This document shows positions 8,416 to 17,627 of a DNA stretch of 64,000 nucleotides, in pieces (the first letter of the stretch is position 1; each line of letters starts with the position of its first letter). The stretch spans positions 3,244,001-3,308,000 of the forward strand of contig NZ_CP050022.2 of assembly GCF_011602485.2 (NCBI RefSeq), written 5' to 3'. A program made the position numbers and the translations under genes. This DNA comes from Bradyrhizobium sp. 1(2017). GTDB taxonomy: Bacteria > Pseudomonadota > Alphaproteobacteria > Rhizobiales > Xanthobacteraceae. The notes under the pieces were generated by a model. It made no database searches. It saw only the letters and a program-made list of their open reading frames with translations, and was not told where the DNA came from.

Positions 8416-9480
8416 ATGAGCTTCCAAAGCCAGTCAATTGTTGATCTGCTAGGAATCGAAGTTCCGATCATTCAAGCGCCAATGCTGGGTGCTGTTACGG
8501 CCGAGATGATAATTGGAGTCGCGGAAGCGGGCGGGCTAGGTTCGCTTCCTGCGTCTCATTTGGGTGCAGAAGAGACGCGAGATATTGTCGCCAAGATTCG
8601 ACGGCAGACGTCGAAACCTATAAGTCTGAATTTTCTTTGCCATGAACAACCGATGGCGAACCCGGAGCAGGAGGAGGCCTGGGTTCAGCGTTTGAGGCCG
8701 TACTATAGCGAGCTCGGCCTCGCATCCGAGCCAAGCCGTTCCAGCATTCAATTGTCGACATTCGGGAGTGCCCATTGCACGCTCTTGGAAGAACTTGCGC
8801 CTGAGGTCGTCAGCTTTCACTTCGGCCTTCCGCCCAAACATCTTCTGAAGCGAGTACGCAACACCGGCGCAAAGATCCTATCGTCGGCGACGACCGTCGA
8901 AGAAGCGGAGTGGCTTGAGGAAGCCGGTTGCGATGCCATTATCGCCCAGGGCCTCGAGGCTGGAGGGCATCGCGGAACGTTCCTCCGACACAAACTTGAC
9001 GCGCAAATCGGCACGATGGCATTAGTCCCGCAGATCGTCGACGCGGTGAAAGTGCCAGTCATAGCAGCCGGCGGTATCGCAGATCCCAGGGGAGTCACCG
9101 CTGCATTCGCGTTGGGAGCTGCCGCGGTCCAGGTCGGCACTGCATTTCTCTTCTGTGAGGAAGCGAACATTTCTCCTTTGTGCCGCAAGGCGCTAAAGGC
9201 TGCTCGCCCCGAGCAAACGCTGGTCACAAATGTCTTTACCGGGCGGCCGGCCCGCGTGTGCGAGACGAGGATCGTTCGAGAGCTTGGTCCAATTGCGAAG
9301 AATGTACCGGCCTTTCCCCTCGCCGCGAGCCCTTTGGCGCCCTTGCGCGCCGCTTCTGAGCCGCATGGCAGCACAGACTTCATGCCTTTATGGTGCGGTC
9401 AGGCTGCGCGGCTAAGCCCGGAACTGTCGGCCGCGGAACTGACGATATGGTTGTCGAAGTCGGGTGAGCGACACTTGTAG
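8416..9480 (+). CDS. nitronate monooxygenase (2-nitropropane dioxygenase family)
   Basis: A 354-residue TIM-barrel flavoenzyme of the NMO family, which oxidises alkyl nitronates such as propionate-3-nitronate using FMN. Family features are the N-terminal VPIIQAPMLGAVTAEMI, the glycine-rich EAGGLGSLPASHL, the catalytic-His region QGLEAGGHRG, the FMN phosphate-binding PVIAAGGIADPRG and the later GAAAVQVGTAFL. ATG at 8416 gives the expected family N-terminus. It precedes an AraC regulator on the same strand and faces an SDR gene; a common detoxification role is possible but unproven. Base composition here is slightly lower in GC than in the flanking operons. Confidence 0.9.
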   Translation: MSFQSQSIVDLLGIEVPIIQAPMLGAVTAEMIIGVAEAGGLGSLPASHLGAEETRDIVAKIRRQTSKPISLNFLCHEQPMANPEQEEAWVQRLRPYYSELGLASEPSRSSIQLSTFGSAHCTLLEELAPEVVSFHFGLPPKHLLKRVRNTGAKILSSATTVEEAEWLEEAGCDAIIAQGLEAGGHRGTFLRHKLDAQIGTMALVPQIVDAVKVPVIAAGGIADPRGVTAAFALGAAAVQVGTAFLFCEEANISPLCRKALKAARPEQTLVTNVFTGRPARVCETRIVRELGPIAKNVPAFPLAASPLAPLRAASEPHGSTDFMPLWCGQAARLSPELSAAELTIWLSKSGERHL

Positions 9481-9926
9481 AGCCTCGTTCGCGATACAGC
9501 CTCCTGCCACGTCGTGCGGCGTCAACGGCAAGCCCGTCGCATCGGTTGAACCACATGGAGCATCCCAACCGGGTCGCTCAGAGTTTCCGGAATATGTCGC
9601 GGGCGCCGCAATTCACAACCAGCGCTGCTATTCTTGTCAAGATTGGCGGTTCGCGGTCGCAGTTGCGGCCTTGTATTTCAACACCTGCAAAACGCAGCAT
9701 GCCTGTCCGCGGTGGGAGAGCTGCAATTGGACAGCGGCTGCTGTCTCTCTGCCAAACAGGCATTCCGGCGTCGGAGCCCTTTCGGCCTTGGTGCATTTCG
9801 GACAAAATTGTCAACTTCCTGTGACATTCAGCTTCCAGTGGCTTGAACCGCAATTGTGGTCCGGGATTTGATGCCAAATGTGCTAGCTCGCGAACACTGA
9901 GAAGGCATTGGCAAGGTACGAGCCCC
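9481..9926. other. intergenic region before AraC regulator gene
   Basis: About 446 bases. The overlapping frames here lack recognisable protein features or good ribosome sites. No clear inverted repeat was found. The 3' part must hold the promoter of the AraC-type gene that starts at 9927. Confidence 0.35.
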
Positions 9927-10808
9927 ATGAACTTCATCGACCATTCCACTGACTTCGGAACGCGAGAGCCAGCTGCGATTGGCGCCGGCTCCATTCGATG
10001 TTTCCGCCCAAAATTGCTGACGGGTATCATTGATGCGATCTGGGATCTGGACATTCCTGATAGCGAAACGGCCAAAGCGTTCACCATCAAATGGGCGCCT
10101 GGCACGTCTCTGCTGTTGATGGCGCAATACAGAGCGCCGGCGCTCGTCCGTCAGGGAGGACGAATCTTACCGTACAAATGCGCAACCCAGATCCAATCCT
10201 CGTCTCTCACGCTTCAGCCGACGGGGGCGCTTGGATTCGTCATAGTGTGTCTGCGGCCCGACGCGGCCAACCGCGTCGTCAGCGCGCCACTCGGCCAATT
10301 TGCAAATGCCAACATTCACCTGGGAAACATCTTTAGTCGCGGCGATGTATCGGCATGCGACGAACTTCTCGCCGGGGCGCGCAATAGCTCTGAGAGGATT
10401 GCAACCGTTGAAGCCTTCTTGATTCGGCGCGCCCGACCAGAGCGGGACAGCTTGGCTTCTCACGCCGCATCCTGCCTTAGAAGAAATCCGACGTTGCCGA
10501 TGAAGCAGGTCGCATCGATGCTGAACGTCAGCACAAGGCAGTTATCGCGATCTTTCAACGCTACATTTGGAATGCCTCCGAAGCAGTTCGCACGCCTTGC
10601 GCGCATCGAGAAGATTGTGGCCGAGCGGCGCAAGGGGTTGTCATGGGCTGAGATCGCATGCGCTTGCGATTTGGCCGATCAGTCGCATCTCGCCAGAGAG
10701 TTCAGGGGCATCATCGGCGAAGGACCTACGGAATTCTTCGCCCACGAGATACGCGAGGGTACTGGAAGAATGACAGAGGCCAATTTTGTCGTTCAGCGGA
10801 GCGTTTGA
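9927..10808 (+). CDS. AraC-family transcriptional regulator
   Basis: 293 residues. The C-terminal about 100 residues form the double helix-turn-helix domain: LPMKQVASMLNVSTRQLSRS is the first helix-turn-helix, and GLSWAEIACACDLADQSHLA followed by REFRGIIGEGPTEF is the second. The N-terminal 180 residues look like the effector domain seen before AraC domains in the DUF6597-like group (KWAPGTSLLLMAQYRAP). ATG at 9927 is preceded by AAGG at a suitable distance; the frame is open to 9843. It lies between a nitronate monooxygenase gene and a convergent SDR gene, either of which could be a target. The effector is unknown. Confidence 0.8.
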   Translation: MNFIDHSTDFGTREPAAIGAGSIRCFRPKLLTGIIDAIWDLDIPDSETAKAFTIKWAPGTSLLLMAQYRAPALVRQGGRILPYKCATQIQSSSLTLQPTGALGFVIVCLRPDAANRVVSAPLGQFANANIHLGNIFSRGDVSACDELLAGARNSSERIATVEAFLIRRARPERDSLASHAASCLRRNPTLPMKQVASMLNVSTRQLSRSFNATFGMPPKQFARLARIEKIVAERRKGLSWAEIACACDLADQSHLAREFRGIIGEGPTEFFAHEIREGTGRMTEANFVVQRSV

Positions 10809-11010
10809 AGCGAGCGGCTTTGAGATTCCGCGCGCGTGCGGCTTGCCGCCGCCGTGACAAACGCAGGTTTCAAACTTTCGGCGCCGGTCCGAAACGTCGA
10901 TAAATCCATGGTGCTTCCGGAATCGGCATCGGGATGATCGGTTCCTGCGAATCCAGGCAGAGCGCCGATCGCTCAACAGCGTCCGCCTGATATTCGGATG
11001 TCAAATTCGC

Positions 11011-11727
11011 TCACCAGCGACCGGCGTGAGCTCCGCCATCGACGTGCAAGATCTCTCCGGTGACGAAAGCGGCGCCTTCGAGATAGAGTACTGCGTCGGC
11101 GATTTCCTCAATTTCGCCGATGCGGCCCATTGGGTGTAGCGTTGCGAGGGCGGCGTGTGTATCGATCGCGTGCATTGGGGTGCGGATCGCTCCGGGAGCC
11201 ACTGCGTTCACGCGGATACCCTTGTCCGCATATTCGATCGCGAGGGATCGCGTCACGGCGTTGAGTCCACCCTTGGTGATCGCTGTCATGGCCGCGGGGA
11301 GGCTTTTCAATGGCTGCTCGGCCAGAAGACTGGACGTCATGTTGACGATGTGTCCGCTCCCTCGATTGAGCATTTCCACGATGGCTCGCTGCGTGACGTG
11401 AAAGAAGCCTCCGAGGTTTACTTGCGCGAGCGTCGCAAATTCGCTCTCGGTGTACTCGGTAAAAGGTTTTGGCAGAAAGGCTCCGACATTATTAACGAGA
11501 GTGTCCACGCGTCCGAAGCGCTGTTTCGCTGTCCTGACGACCAACGAGGCCGTTTCTGGCTGAGAGATGTCACCGGCGACTTCGGCCAGGTTTGGTTGAC
11601 CGGTTGTCGCGATCGTTCGTGAACAGGCTACGACTCCATAGCCCTTCGCGAGGAGCCGCTGGACTATTCCGGCGCCAATTCCCCGAGAGGCGCCCGTTAC
11701 TATGACAACTTTCTCAGCTTGATCCAT
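11011..11727 (-). CDS. SDR family oxidoreductase lacking the catalytic Tyr
   Basis: A 238-residue short-chain dehydrogenase/reductase. The NAD(P) motif TGASRGIGAG is near the N-terminus, NNVGAF is the NNAG equivalent, VNMTSS carries the Ser, and NAVAPGAIRTPMH and GEILHVDGG follow. At the YxxxK position the sequence is TAITK, so the proton-donating Tyr is Thr while Lys is kept. A group of proteobacterial SDRs shows similar changes here, so this is probably a stable subfamily, but a classical reductase mechanism cannot be assumed. ATG at 11727 has GAGGGCGGC upstream; the frame is open to 11850. It converges with the AraC regulator and is transcribed away from the hybrid kinase promoter side. 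Confidence 0.85.
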   Translation of the reverse strand: MDQAEKVVIVTGASRGIGAGIVQRLLAKGYGVVACSRTIATTGQPNLAEVAGDISQPETASLVVRTAKQRFGRVDTLVNNVGAFLPKPFTEYTESEFATLAQVNLGGFFHVTQRAIVEMLNRGSGHIVNMTSSLLAEQPLKSLPAAMTAITKGGLNAVTRSLAIEYADKGIRVNAVAPGAIRTPMHAIDTHAALATLHPMGRIGEIEEIADAVLYLEGAAFVTGEILHVDGGAHAGRW

Positions 11728-11931
11728 CGTGCCGCCCTCGTTGATGTGTACCAAAAAGCGAGCACAAGTCTGACGATGGATGTGTAGATCGTCTTGGGTT
11801 TTTCGGACGCGCGCTTCAGCTTTTCGTGACGATGCCAGCGCAGAATCCAAGCGAGATGCGGCAAACGAACGTGCTCATTTCGAAGGCGGGGGATAGATCT
11901 TGAGGGTTCGCCAATCCGGTCAGGCAAGAGA

Positions 11932-14490
11932 TCATGTTTCGCGCAAGGCTGACCGGACACGTCTCGCCAGGTCGGCCAAGCTGAAGGGCTTGTCGATAAC
12001 AGGAAATTCGCCAACGGCATCATTTCGTTGCAGCATGCCCTCGGCGTAGCCGGAGGTGAGCAGCACCTTGATATCTTTGCGTAGCCGCCTCGCTTCGCGG
12101 GCTAGCTCAATGCCGTTTATTCCGTTTGGCATCACGATATCACTGAACAGAAGTTCGAACTGTTGGTCGCCCCGGAGAGTCCGAAGCGCTTCTGCGCCAT
12201 TGTGGGCACAGGAAACCTGATAGCCGAATGTGGACAGCATTGCCGAAGTGACGTTCAGGAGGTCATCGTTGTCGTCGACGACCAAAACTCTCTCCGAGCC
12301 CGCGGGCAGTGTGAGAGTCTCGGTGGCATCCGGTTTGGTGTCGCGCTCCTGTCTGCTTGCAGGCAGATATAGCGTGATCGTGGTACCTGCTCCCTGTGCG
12401 CTCTGTACAGCTATATGTCCTCCGGATTGTCGGACAAAGCCATAGACCATGCTGAGCCCGAGCCCGGTACCCTTACCAGGCTCTTTGGTCGTGAAGAAAG
12501 GTTCAAACACCCGATCCTGCACTTCGCGGGGCATGCCGCTGCCGTTATCTGTGACGGACAGGCGAACGTACGATCCTGGAGAACATTCAGGCATGCCCGG
12601 TTCCACGACAATGTTCTGCGTCTCGATGCAGAGAACGCCTTTTTCCGCCATGGCGTCCCGAGCATTCAGGGCAAGGTTAAGCAGAGCGGTCTCCAGCAGA
12701 GCAGGATCGACATGGCACAGCCACAGCTTCTCATCCGTCTGCAGACGGACTTCGCAGCCATCCCCGACGGCCTGTTGAATGAGCCCTTGAAACTCGAAAA
12801 TGAGCTCGTTAGCGTCGACCAATTTCGGCCTTAGCGCCTGCCGCCGCGAGAAGGCGAGTAGTTGGGCCGTCAGCTTTGCCCCCCGATCAGTAGCGCGTCG
12901 CGCGGCCTCGGCACACCGACGGATTTTACCAAGATCCGTCGTGCCCTCGATGAGCTCAAGGTTCGCGGAAATGACAGTAAGGAGGTTATTGAAGTCATGA
13001 GCAACGCCGCCGGTAAGCTGTCCGACGGACTCCATTTTTTGACTCTGATGGAGTTGCTCTTCGATCGAACGCCGTGCTTCAAGGGCGTGCTTGTGTTCGG
13101 TGATATCCCGTAGGAAGACCGCCAGGCCCTGACTCGATGGGAACGCGCTTATTGTGTACCAGACTTGAGTGAGTTGACAGAATGTCTCGAGAAAGATCGG
13201 TCGTTGCTCCGACGCCGCCTCACGAATTTGCTTCAGGACGGCGAGGTCGGCGGCGGCGGGAAAGGCTTCCGCAAGGGGTAGGCCGATGACATGTCGGTCA
13301 TGGGCCAGTCGCAGCTTGGCAGGTCCGTTGAGATAGCTGACTGACCAGTCTCGATCGATTATGATCACGCCGTCGGTGGTACTCTCGAAGATCATCGTGA
13401 TCCGAGCTGCAGCTTCCTCTGCTTTCTCCTTTGCTTCGGATAATTGATGCTCACGGTGGTCCAGCGCGTCTGCCATCGTATTGAATGCCTCGGCCACTCT
13501 TGCTATTTCTGACGTACCGTGGATGTCCACACGCTGGTCAAATTTGCCGAAGCGCCATTGATTGGCGGCATCGACGAGCTTCCCGAGCGGACGATGGATA
13601 AATCGACGGGCGCTTAACGATGTCAGGATCAGAACCAGTGCCGTGCTCAGCACGATCTGAAGGATCCCCCTCTGAGTACCGCGTTGGATCTCGGCGAATG
13701 CCCGGGCCTTGTCCAGACCAAAGCTGATGAGAAGCCCTCCGGAAACATCCTTCAGCGTCGAGTAGCCCACGATCCGTTCAACGCCATCGCGGTCAACGAG
13801 ATCGGCCGTGGTGCGATCGTTGCGGCTGAGATCATGGTCACTAGCCATCTTGCGGCCGACAAACCGGGCATTGTCGGGGTAGTGGGCAAGGTATGTGCCA
13901 TTCCGGTCGACGACGGCAAGCGCGGCACCAGGCGGAACATTCCGCCGATTGAGGGAGTCGGCCAGCCAATCCAGGCCGAGAGCGGCTATAACGACACCGC
14001 CGACGCTGCCATCATCGCCGAAGAACGGCAGAGCGAAATGAAGGACGTTCCGGCCGGTCTGGCGGCCGATCGCGAATTGGCCGACAGTAAATTCACCGGA
14101 TCTCAGCACATCCGCGAAGTAGGGTCTACCCGCAGCGGTCGAAGGCTTGTGGTCATCGGTCGCATCGCAGAACGAGGTACCATTTCTGTCGACCACGACG
14201 AAACTGATGAACCCCGGAGATCGTTGCTTGATCTTGGCGAGGTAAGCATTGCATCCCGCTGCGTCCTTGGCCTTTATCGCAGGAAGCTCCGACAAGGCAA
14301 TCAGCGTCTGATGAATCCCCTGGACGATCTGCCGCTGCTCAGCAGCGGCGAGTTCGGCGAGGTTGAGAGCCTGACCCTGCACCTCAATCTGGCGGGTTCG
14401 ACGCAGGTCGAACTCGTTGTAGATCAGCAGCGCGATCGCGGGCAGCAACGCGACAACGATCAGCACATGTAACCGCAGTAGGAGAGTCAC
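11932..14490 (-). CDS. hybrid sensor histidine kinase (Cache-HAMP-PAS-HisKA-HATPase-REC)
   Basis: 852 residues. TM1 is at about 5-24, followed by a periplasmic double-Cache-like sensor to about 275 (AVVDRNGTYLAHYPD, TADLVDRDGVERIVGYS). TM2 is near 278-297, then HAMP (RPLGKLVDAANQWR, RVAEAFNTMADALD). A PAS domain spans about 365-475 and a coiled linker follows (RRSIEEQLHQSQKMESVGQL). The H-box is GGVAHDFNNLLTVIS, the ATPase motifs are LLNLALNARDAM, DNGSGM and GTGLGLSMV, and a C-terminal receiver has the phospho-acceptor region LLFSDIVMPN and conserved Lys in IDKPF. The start is a GTG at 14490 with GAGAG upstream. The output is probably phosphotransfer to a separate regulator, as there is no DNA-binding domain. 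The OmpR-type regulator at 15070 is near but divergent. Confidence 0.9.
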   Translation of the reverse strand: MTLLLRLHVLIVVALLPAIALLIYNEFDLRRTRQIEVQGQALNLAELAAAEQRQIVQGIHQTLIALSELPAIKAKDAAGCNAYLAKIKQRSPGFISFVVVDRNGTSFCDATDDHKPSTAAGRPYFADVLRSGEFTVGQFAIGRQTGRNVLHFALPFFGDDGSVGGVVIAALGLDWLADSLNRRNVPPGAALAVVDRNGTYLAHYPDNARFVGRKMASDHDLSRNDRTTADLVDRDGVERIVGYSTLKDVSGGLLISFGLDKARAFAEIQRGTQRGILQIVLSTALVLILTSLSARRFIHRPLGKLVDAANQWRFGKFDQRVDIHGTSEIARVAEAFNTMADALDHREHQLSEAKEKAEEAAARITMIFESTTDGVIIIDRDWSVSYLNGPAKLRLAHDRHVIGLPLAEAFPAAADLAVLKQIREAASEQRPIFLETFCQLTQVWYTISAFPSSQGLAVFLRDITEHKHALEARRSIEEQLHQSQKMESVGQLTGGVAHDFNNLLTVISANLELIEGTTDLGKIRRCAEAARRATDRGAKLTAQLLAFSRRQALRPKLVDANELIFEFQGLIQQAVGDGCEVRLQTDEKLWLCHVDPALLETALLNLALNARDAMAEKGVLCIETQNIVVEPGMPECSPGSYVRLSVTDNGSGMPREVQDRVFEPFFTTKEPGKGTGLGLSMVYGFVRQSGGHIAVQSAQGAGTTITLYLPASRQERDTKPDATETLTLPAGSERVLVVDDNDDLLNVTSAMLSTFGYQVSCAHNGAEALRTLRGDQQFELLFSDIVMPNGINGIELAREARRLRKDIKVLLTSGYAEGMLQRNDAVGEFPVIDKPFSLADLARRVRSALRET

Positions 14491-15069
14491 CTCTCATCGT
14501 GCTCCATCCTGGCGTCCGGTCGCGTTGAAAACAATGTCGCATCTGTCTGGGGCGACGGTCCAACAATGTTGCTGACGCATCCGTTGTCCCGTCCGGTCTG
14601 CGTCATCACAGCTACGCCCGTCCCGCCTCATGCAAGCCTCCTTGGTATGCACTGCAAAATCGCTACGCCGTGTTACGGCTCTGTTTCAAATCCCGGAAAA
14701 CCCGGTTACACGGGCAACGGGCCCTCCCAGAAAATCTTTGCATCGATGCCGGCAGTGTTGGGGTTGACCGTGCATCGGCAATCGCGCGCTCACCCCGGTC
14801 CCCGATGGGAAGCGATTGGAACTACCTCGGCCGATGACGTGACGCGGGCTCCGAGCCTTGACATGAAAATGTCATGATATTGTCATGTGCAAACTATCCG
14901 AGGTGCCAGAAGGGTGCGTGTGGAATCTCCTTGTCGCGGCGCGTCCTAGTGAGTGCTCCGGAGCGCACTTCTAGGCGCAGCAGAACTGTCGGCTGCTCGG
15001 GCCAACTTCTATATGGCTCGTGCACGAAATTGGCTTCTTAGCCCGCAGCCGACAAGCAAGAGAGCAAGC
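14491..15069. other. 579-base divergent region between hybrid kinase and response regulator
   Basis: No convincing gene. An open frame at 14566-14877 has no recognisable protein character. The key content is the Pho-box-like repeat array at 14858-14886. The rest probably holds the leftward promoter of the hybrid kinase and the 5' leader of the rightward regulator. Confidence 0.5.
14858..14886 (+). promoter_or_regulatory. Pho-box-like triple direct repeat (11-bp spacing)
   Basis: Three heptamers, TTGACAT (14858), ATGTCAT (14869) and TTGTCAT (14880), are separated by GAAA and GATA, so they repeat every 11 bases. This is the layout of PhoB/OmpR-family sites: the Pho box is two (C)TGTCAT units 11 bp apart. 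It lies about 185 bases before the response regulator start at 15070. The site may be bound by PhoB or by the encoded OmpR-type regulator itself. Confidence 0.65.
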
Positions 15070-15843
15070 ATGAGCGTCCGCGAAGGAACTGCACTCATTA
15101 GAACGGACACGGCGGAAATACTCGTCCCCACCAGTCATCTTCTCCTTATCGACGGCGATCCCGGTATTCGGCGGTCACTGGCCAGCTTCTTCGAGGCGCA
15201 CAACATGCCGGTCCGTGCTGTCCCAGACTGGCGCACGAGCCGCCAGGATTTCGAGGCAAGCAATCTAAGCCTGATCGTCCTTGATCTGCCATTGGGAGGC
15301 GATGATCGCCTCCGGCCTTTGCGAGAGATACGATCCCGCTCCGACCTGCCGATTATCGTGACGACCGATCATCAATGCGACGAGAGTGATCGCATAATCG
15401 CGCTGGAGATGGGAGCCGATGACCACCTGGCCAAGCCATTCAGCATGAGGGAGCTTCTCGCGCGCGTACGCGCCGTGCTCAGGCGCAGGAAAATGGGAAA
15501 AATGGCTCGAGCGCGCGACCCCGAACGGGGAGGATTCAGGTTCAGTGGATGGCAGCTTCATAGACGCGCGCGGCACCTCGCTGGCCCCAAGGGCAATACC
15601 GTACTGCTGACCAAAGGCGAGTACGCTCTGCTCCTCGCCTTCCTCGAGACACCGCAGCGGCCGCTCTCGCGCGAGCGTCTGTTGCAGGCGACCCGCGTCC
15701 TCGAAGACGTTTTTGATCGAAGCATCGATGTCCAGGTGATGCGTCTCAGGCGCAAATTGGAGGATGACCCGGGTTCGCCTCAAATCATCAGAACCGAACG
15801 TGGCGTCGGCTACGTCTTCATTCCCTCAGTCGATCCATTCTAG
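15070..15843 (+). CDS. OmpR/PhoB-family response regulator (module 1)
   Basis: 257 residues. The receiver domain spans about 20-135: LLLIDGDPG acidic pocket, LIVLDLPLGG phospho-acceptor Asp, IIVTTDH with the conserved Thr, and LAKPFSMRELLARV with the conserved Lys. The winged helix-turn-helix effector follows (LLTKGEYALLLAFLE, RPLSRERLL, RSIDVQVMRLRRKLE, IIRTERGVGYVF). All receiver residues needed for phosphorylation are present. ATG at 15070 gives a normal family N-terminus; the frame is open to 14953. No kinase is encoded in the same direction; the hybrid kinase at 11932-14490 is the nearest. A close paralogue, now frameshifted, lies at 17628. It is followed by an AraC-type regulator gene. 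Confidence 0.9.
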   Translation: MSVREGTALIRTDTAEILVPTSHLLLIDGDPGIRRSLASFFEAHNMPVRAVPDWRTSRQDFEASNLSLIVLDLPLGGDDRLRPLREIRSRSDLPIIVTTDHQCDESDRIIALEMGADDHLAKPFSMRELLARVRAVLRRRKMGKMARARDPERGGFRFSGWQLHRRARHLAGPKGNTVLLTKGEYALLLAFLETPQRPLSRERLLQATRVLEDVFDRSIDVQVMRLRRKLEDDPGSPQIIRTERGVGYVFIPSVDPF

Positions 15844-15956
15844 CAGAGTTGAGGTCGAATCCGGGAAACGTCCAGCGTGCCTCTCGGGTCGCAAACTATT
15901 GACCCTGATCCGGGCGACCTTTTGGTGGCCTCGGCCGTGAATGATCCAGCGATGAT

Positions 15957-15980
15957 ATAGCGATGGTCGTAAGTCGCTAT
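15957..15980. promoter_or_regulatory. inverted repeat upstream of AraC-type gene (module 1)
   Basis: ATAGCGA and TCGCTAT form a perfect 7-base inverted repeat with a 10-base spacer, so the half-sites are 17 bases apart centre to centre. It lies about 165 bases before the ATG at 16144. It could be an operator or a small hairpin. No copy was found near the paralogous module 2. Confidence 0.3.
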
Positions 15981-16143
15981 GCCGCGCTTACGTGGCGCGG
16001 GCGGGTACGGTGTCAACAGATGTTCAGAAGTTGAAGACGGTCGAAACATCACGCTTTCGTTAGGCGATAAGCCGGGGATGTTGGGATATTCGAAGCCGCT
16101 CGACCTTCATCGCACACTCGTTGGCTCGAAGACCGGAGGTAGC

Positions 16144-17127
16144 ATGATTGCCAGTCGCAAATTTCTCATTGAGTCGACCTCGAACTACGAGGCTTGGGTC
16201 ACCGGCCTCCAGTCGCTCGGTTACAGCTCGTTTGAATCCGATGTTTTTGAGGGTTCTGTGCGTCGCTCGGATATGTGGGGAATTTCCGCGGTTGATGTGG
16301 CATTTGCAAGCCGCCGTGTTAGCAGAGCCGAGCGAACGCATCGGCAGACACGCGTTGATGGGAGAGATTACTACAAAGCGGTGTTTCAGATCTCGGGTAG
16401 ATCAACCGTGATCCAGAATGATTGCGTCATGGAGATCGCTGCAGGTGAGTTTGCACTCGTCGACATGGCGCAGTCATCAAGCCTCATCACCAATAGCAGC
16501 CGGTGGCTTGCCATGTATATGCCGCGGCGATCGCTGAGGTCCCATCTGGGCATGGAGCCGCGCGGCGGCACGTGCTGGCATAATGCGGCACCCGTAAGTC
16601 GCGTCCTTTTCCGCCTCGTTTCGGACACTCTTGCCGAAATCGACGAGCCGTTCTGCGCGGGTGAGCCATACATGGAGTTGGCGATTTATGATCTTTTCGG
16701 CGCACTACTCCGAGTGTCGGATGCTTCGCCAAGTCGTTCTCCGTCCGACAAACTGTTTATGCGTGTCTGTAGCATCGCCAAGGGGCGATTCTCGGAGCCT
16801 GGAATTAGCTACCTTGATGTAGCCAATGAAGCGGGCATTTCCTTGCGCTATCTCCAGAAGCTGTTTACGACCCGCGGAACGACCTGTGGCCGGTTCATTC
16901 AATCCCTTCGCCTGGACCAGGCGGCGCGTCTTCTGAGGCGACGCAAGCTCATCAAATCTGACCAGCCTCTCTCGGAGATTGCCCACGCTTGTGGGTTTCG
17001 TGACTACGGCCATTTTTGCCGTACGTTCCGCCGTCGATTCGGGTGCTCGCCGACCGCGGCTTCAGACGGACATCTTGCCGGCGACGAATGGCCTCGCGAA
17101 GCTGGCAGACGGATCGAAATTGCCTGA
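16144..17127 (+). CDS. AraC-family regulator (module 1), AraC_binding_2-like N-terminus
   Basis: 327 residues. The N-terminal 200 residues match the FeaR/AraC-binding-like sensor group (YYKAVFQISGRSTVIQND, GEFALVDMAQSSSL, SSRWLAMYMPRRSL). The C-terminus is the AraC helix-turn-helix pair: ISYLDVANEAGISLRYLQKL and LSEIAHACGFRDYGHFCRTF. ATG at 16144 follows CGGAGG; the frame is open to 15979. It is a clear paralogue of the gene at 18583-19545: SLRYLQKLFT, RFIQSLRLD and IAHACGFRDY/IAYACGFRDY are nearly identical. Together with the preceding response regulator it forms a module that occurs twice here. The effector and targets are unknown. Confidence 0.85.
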   Translation: MIASRKFLIESTSNYEAWVTGLQSLGYSSFESDVFEGSVRRSDMWGISAVDVAFASRRVSRAERTHRQTRVDGRDYYKAVFQISGRSTVIQNDCVMEIAAGEFALVDMAQSSSLITNSSRWLAMYMPRRSLRSHLGMEPRGGTCWHNAAPVSRVLFRLVSDTLAEIDEPFCAGEPYMELAIYDLFGALLRVSDASPSRSPSDKLFMRVCSIAKGRFSEPGISYLDVANEAGISLRYLQKLFTTRGTTCGRFIQSLRLDQAARLLRRRKLIKSDQPLSEIAHACGFRDYGHFCRTFRRRFGCSPTAASDGHLAGDEWPREAGRRIEIA

Positions 17128-17627
17128 AGGCTAGCGCCCTTTGGGGACGCGCTCAGTTCAACGGCGCGCGCCGGCCGCGACTGGCGTTGGCGCCCACTGG
17201 CCGCTTTGTCGCGATGGATGCGTCGGGTTCACGGGGTTTCGATCATGCGGCTGCTCGCTAAACTGTGAGCGCTGGCGGTAGGAATCTTCAAGACCGGATA
17301 GTCCCGCTCATCTAGATCGAGGTCTCTGCACGCGGACTTATCTGTGCCGCCGAAACTGCGAGATAGGAGGATGATGCACGGAATCGGAGGCGTTCCTGGT
17401 CGCCGTCGAAACGCGCGGTCGAGCAGGAGCGGACCGAAACGTATGATTGTGAATTAGCGAGATGGATCGAAATGCAGTCGTCCCACGGATACGCTCGAGG
17501 GCAGGTGACACGCGATCTTGCCTGAAAGTAATTTTGCAATCGGGGCTGATTTCATCCTTGGCGAAGTGGCCGGGCGAAGATGGTGCAAGCCTTCGCGATA
17601 AGTTCGCCTCAATTCAAGAGACTGAGT
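17128..17627. other. 500-base intergenic region before frameshifted response regulator
   Basis: No convincing gene or known repeat seen, and the Pho-box-like array found before module 1 is absent. The stretch from about 17440 to 17560 is AT-richer and could hold the promoter of the module 2 regulator. Confidence 0.35.

Noticed and set aside
14566-14877. 103-codon frame between hybrid kinase and response regulator
   Set aside because: No ribosome site, no recognisable protein character, and its end overlaps the Pho-box-like repeats.
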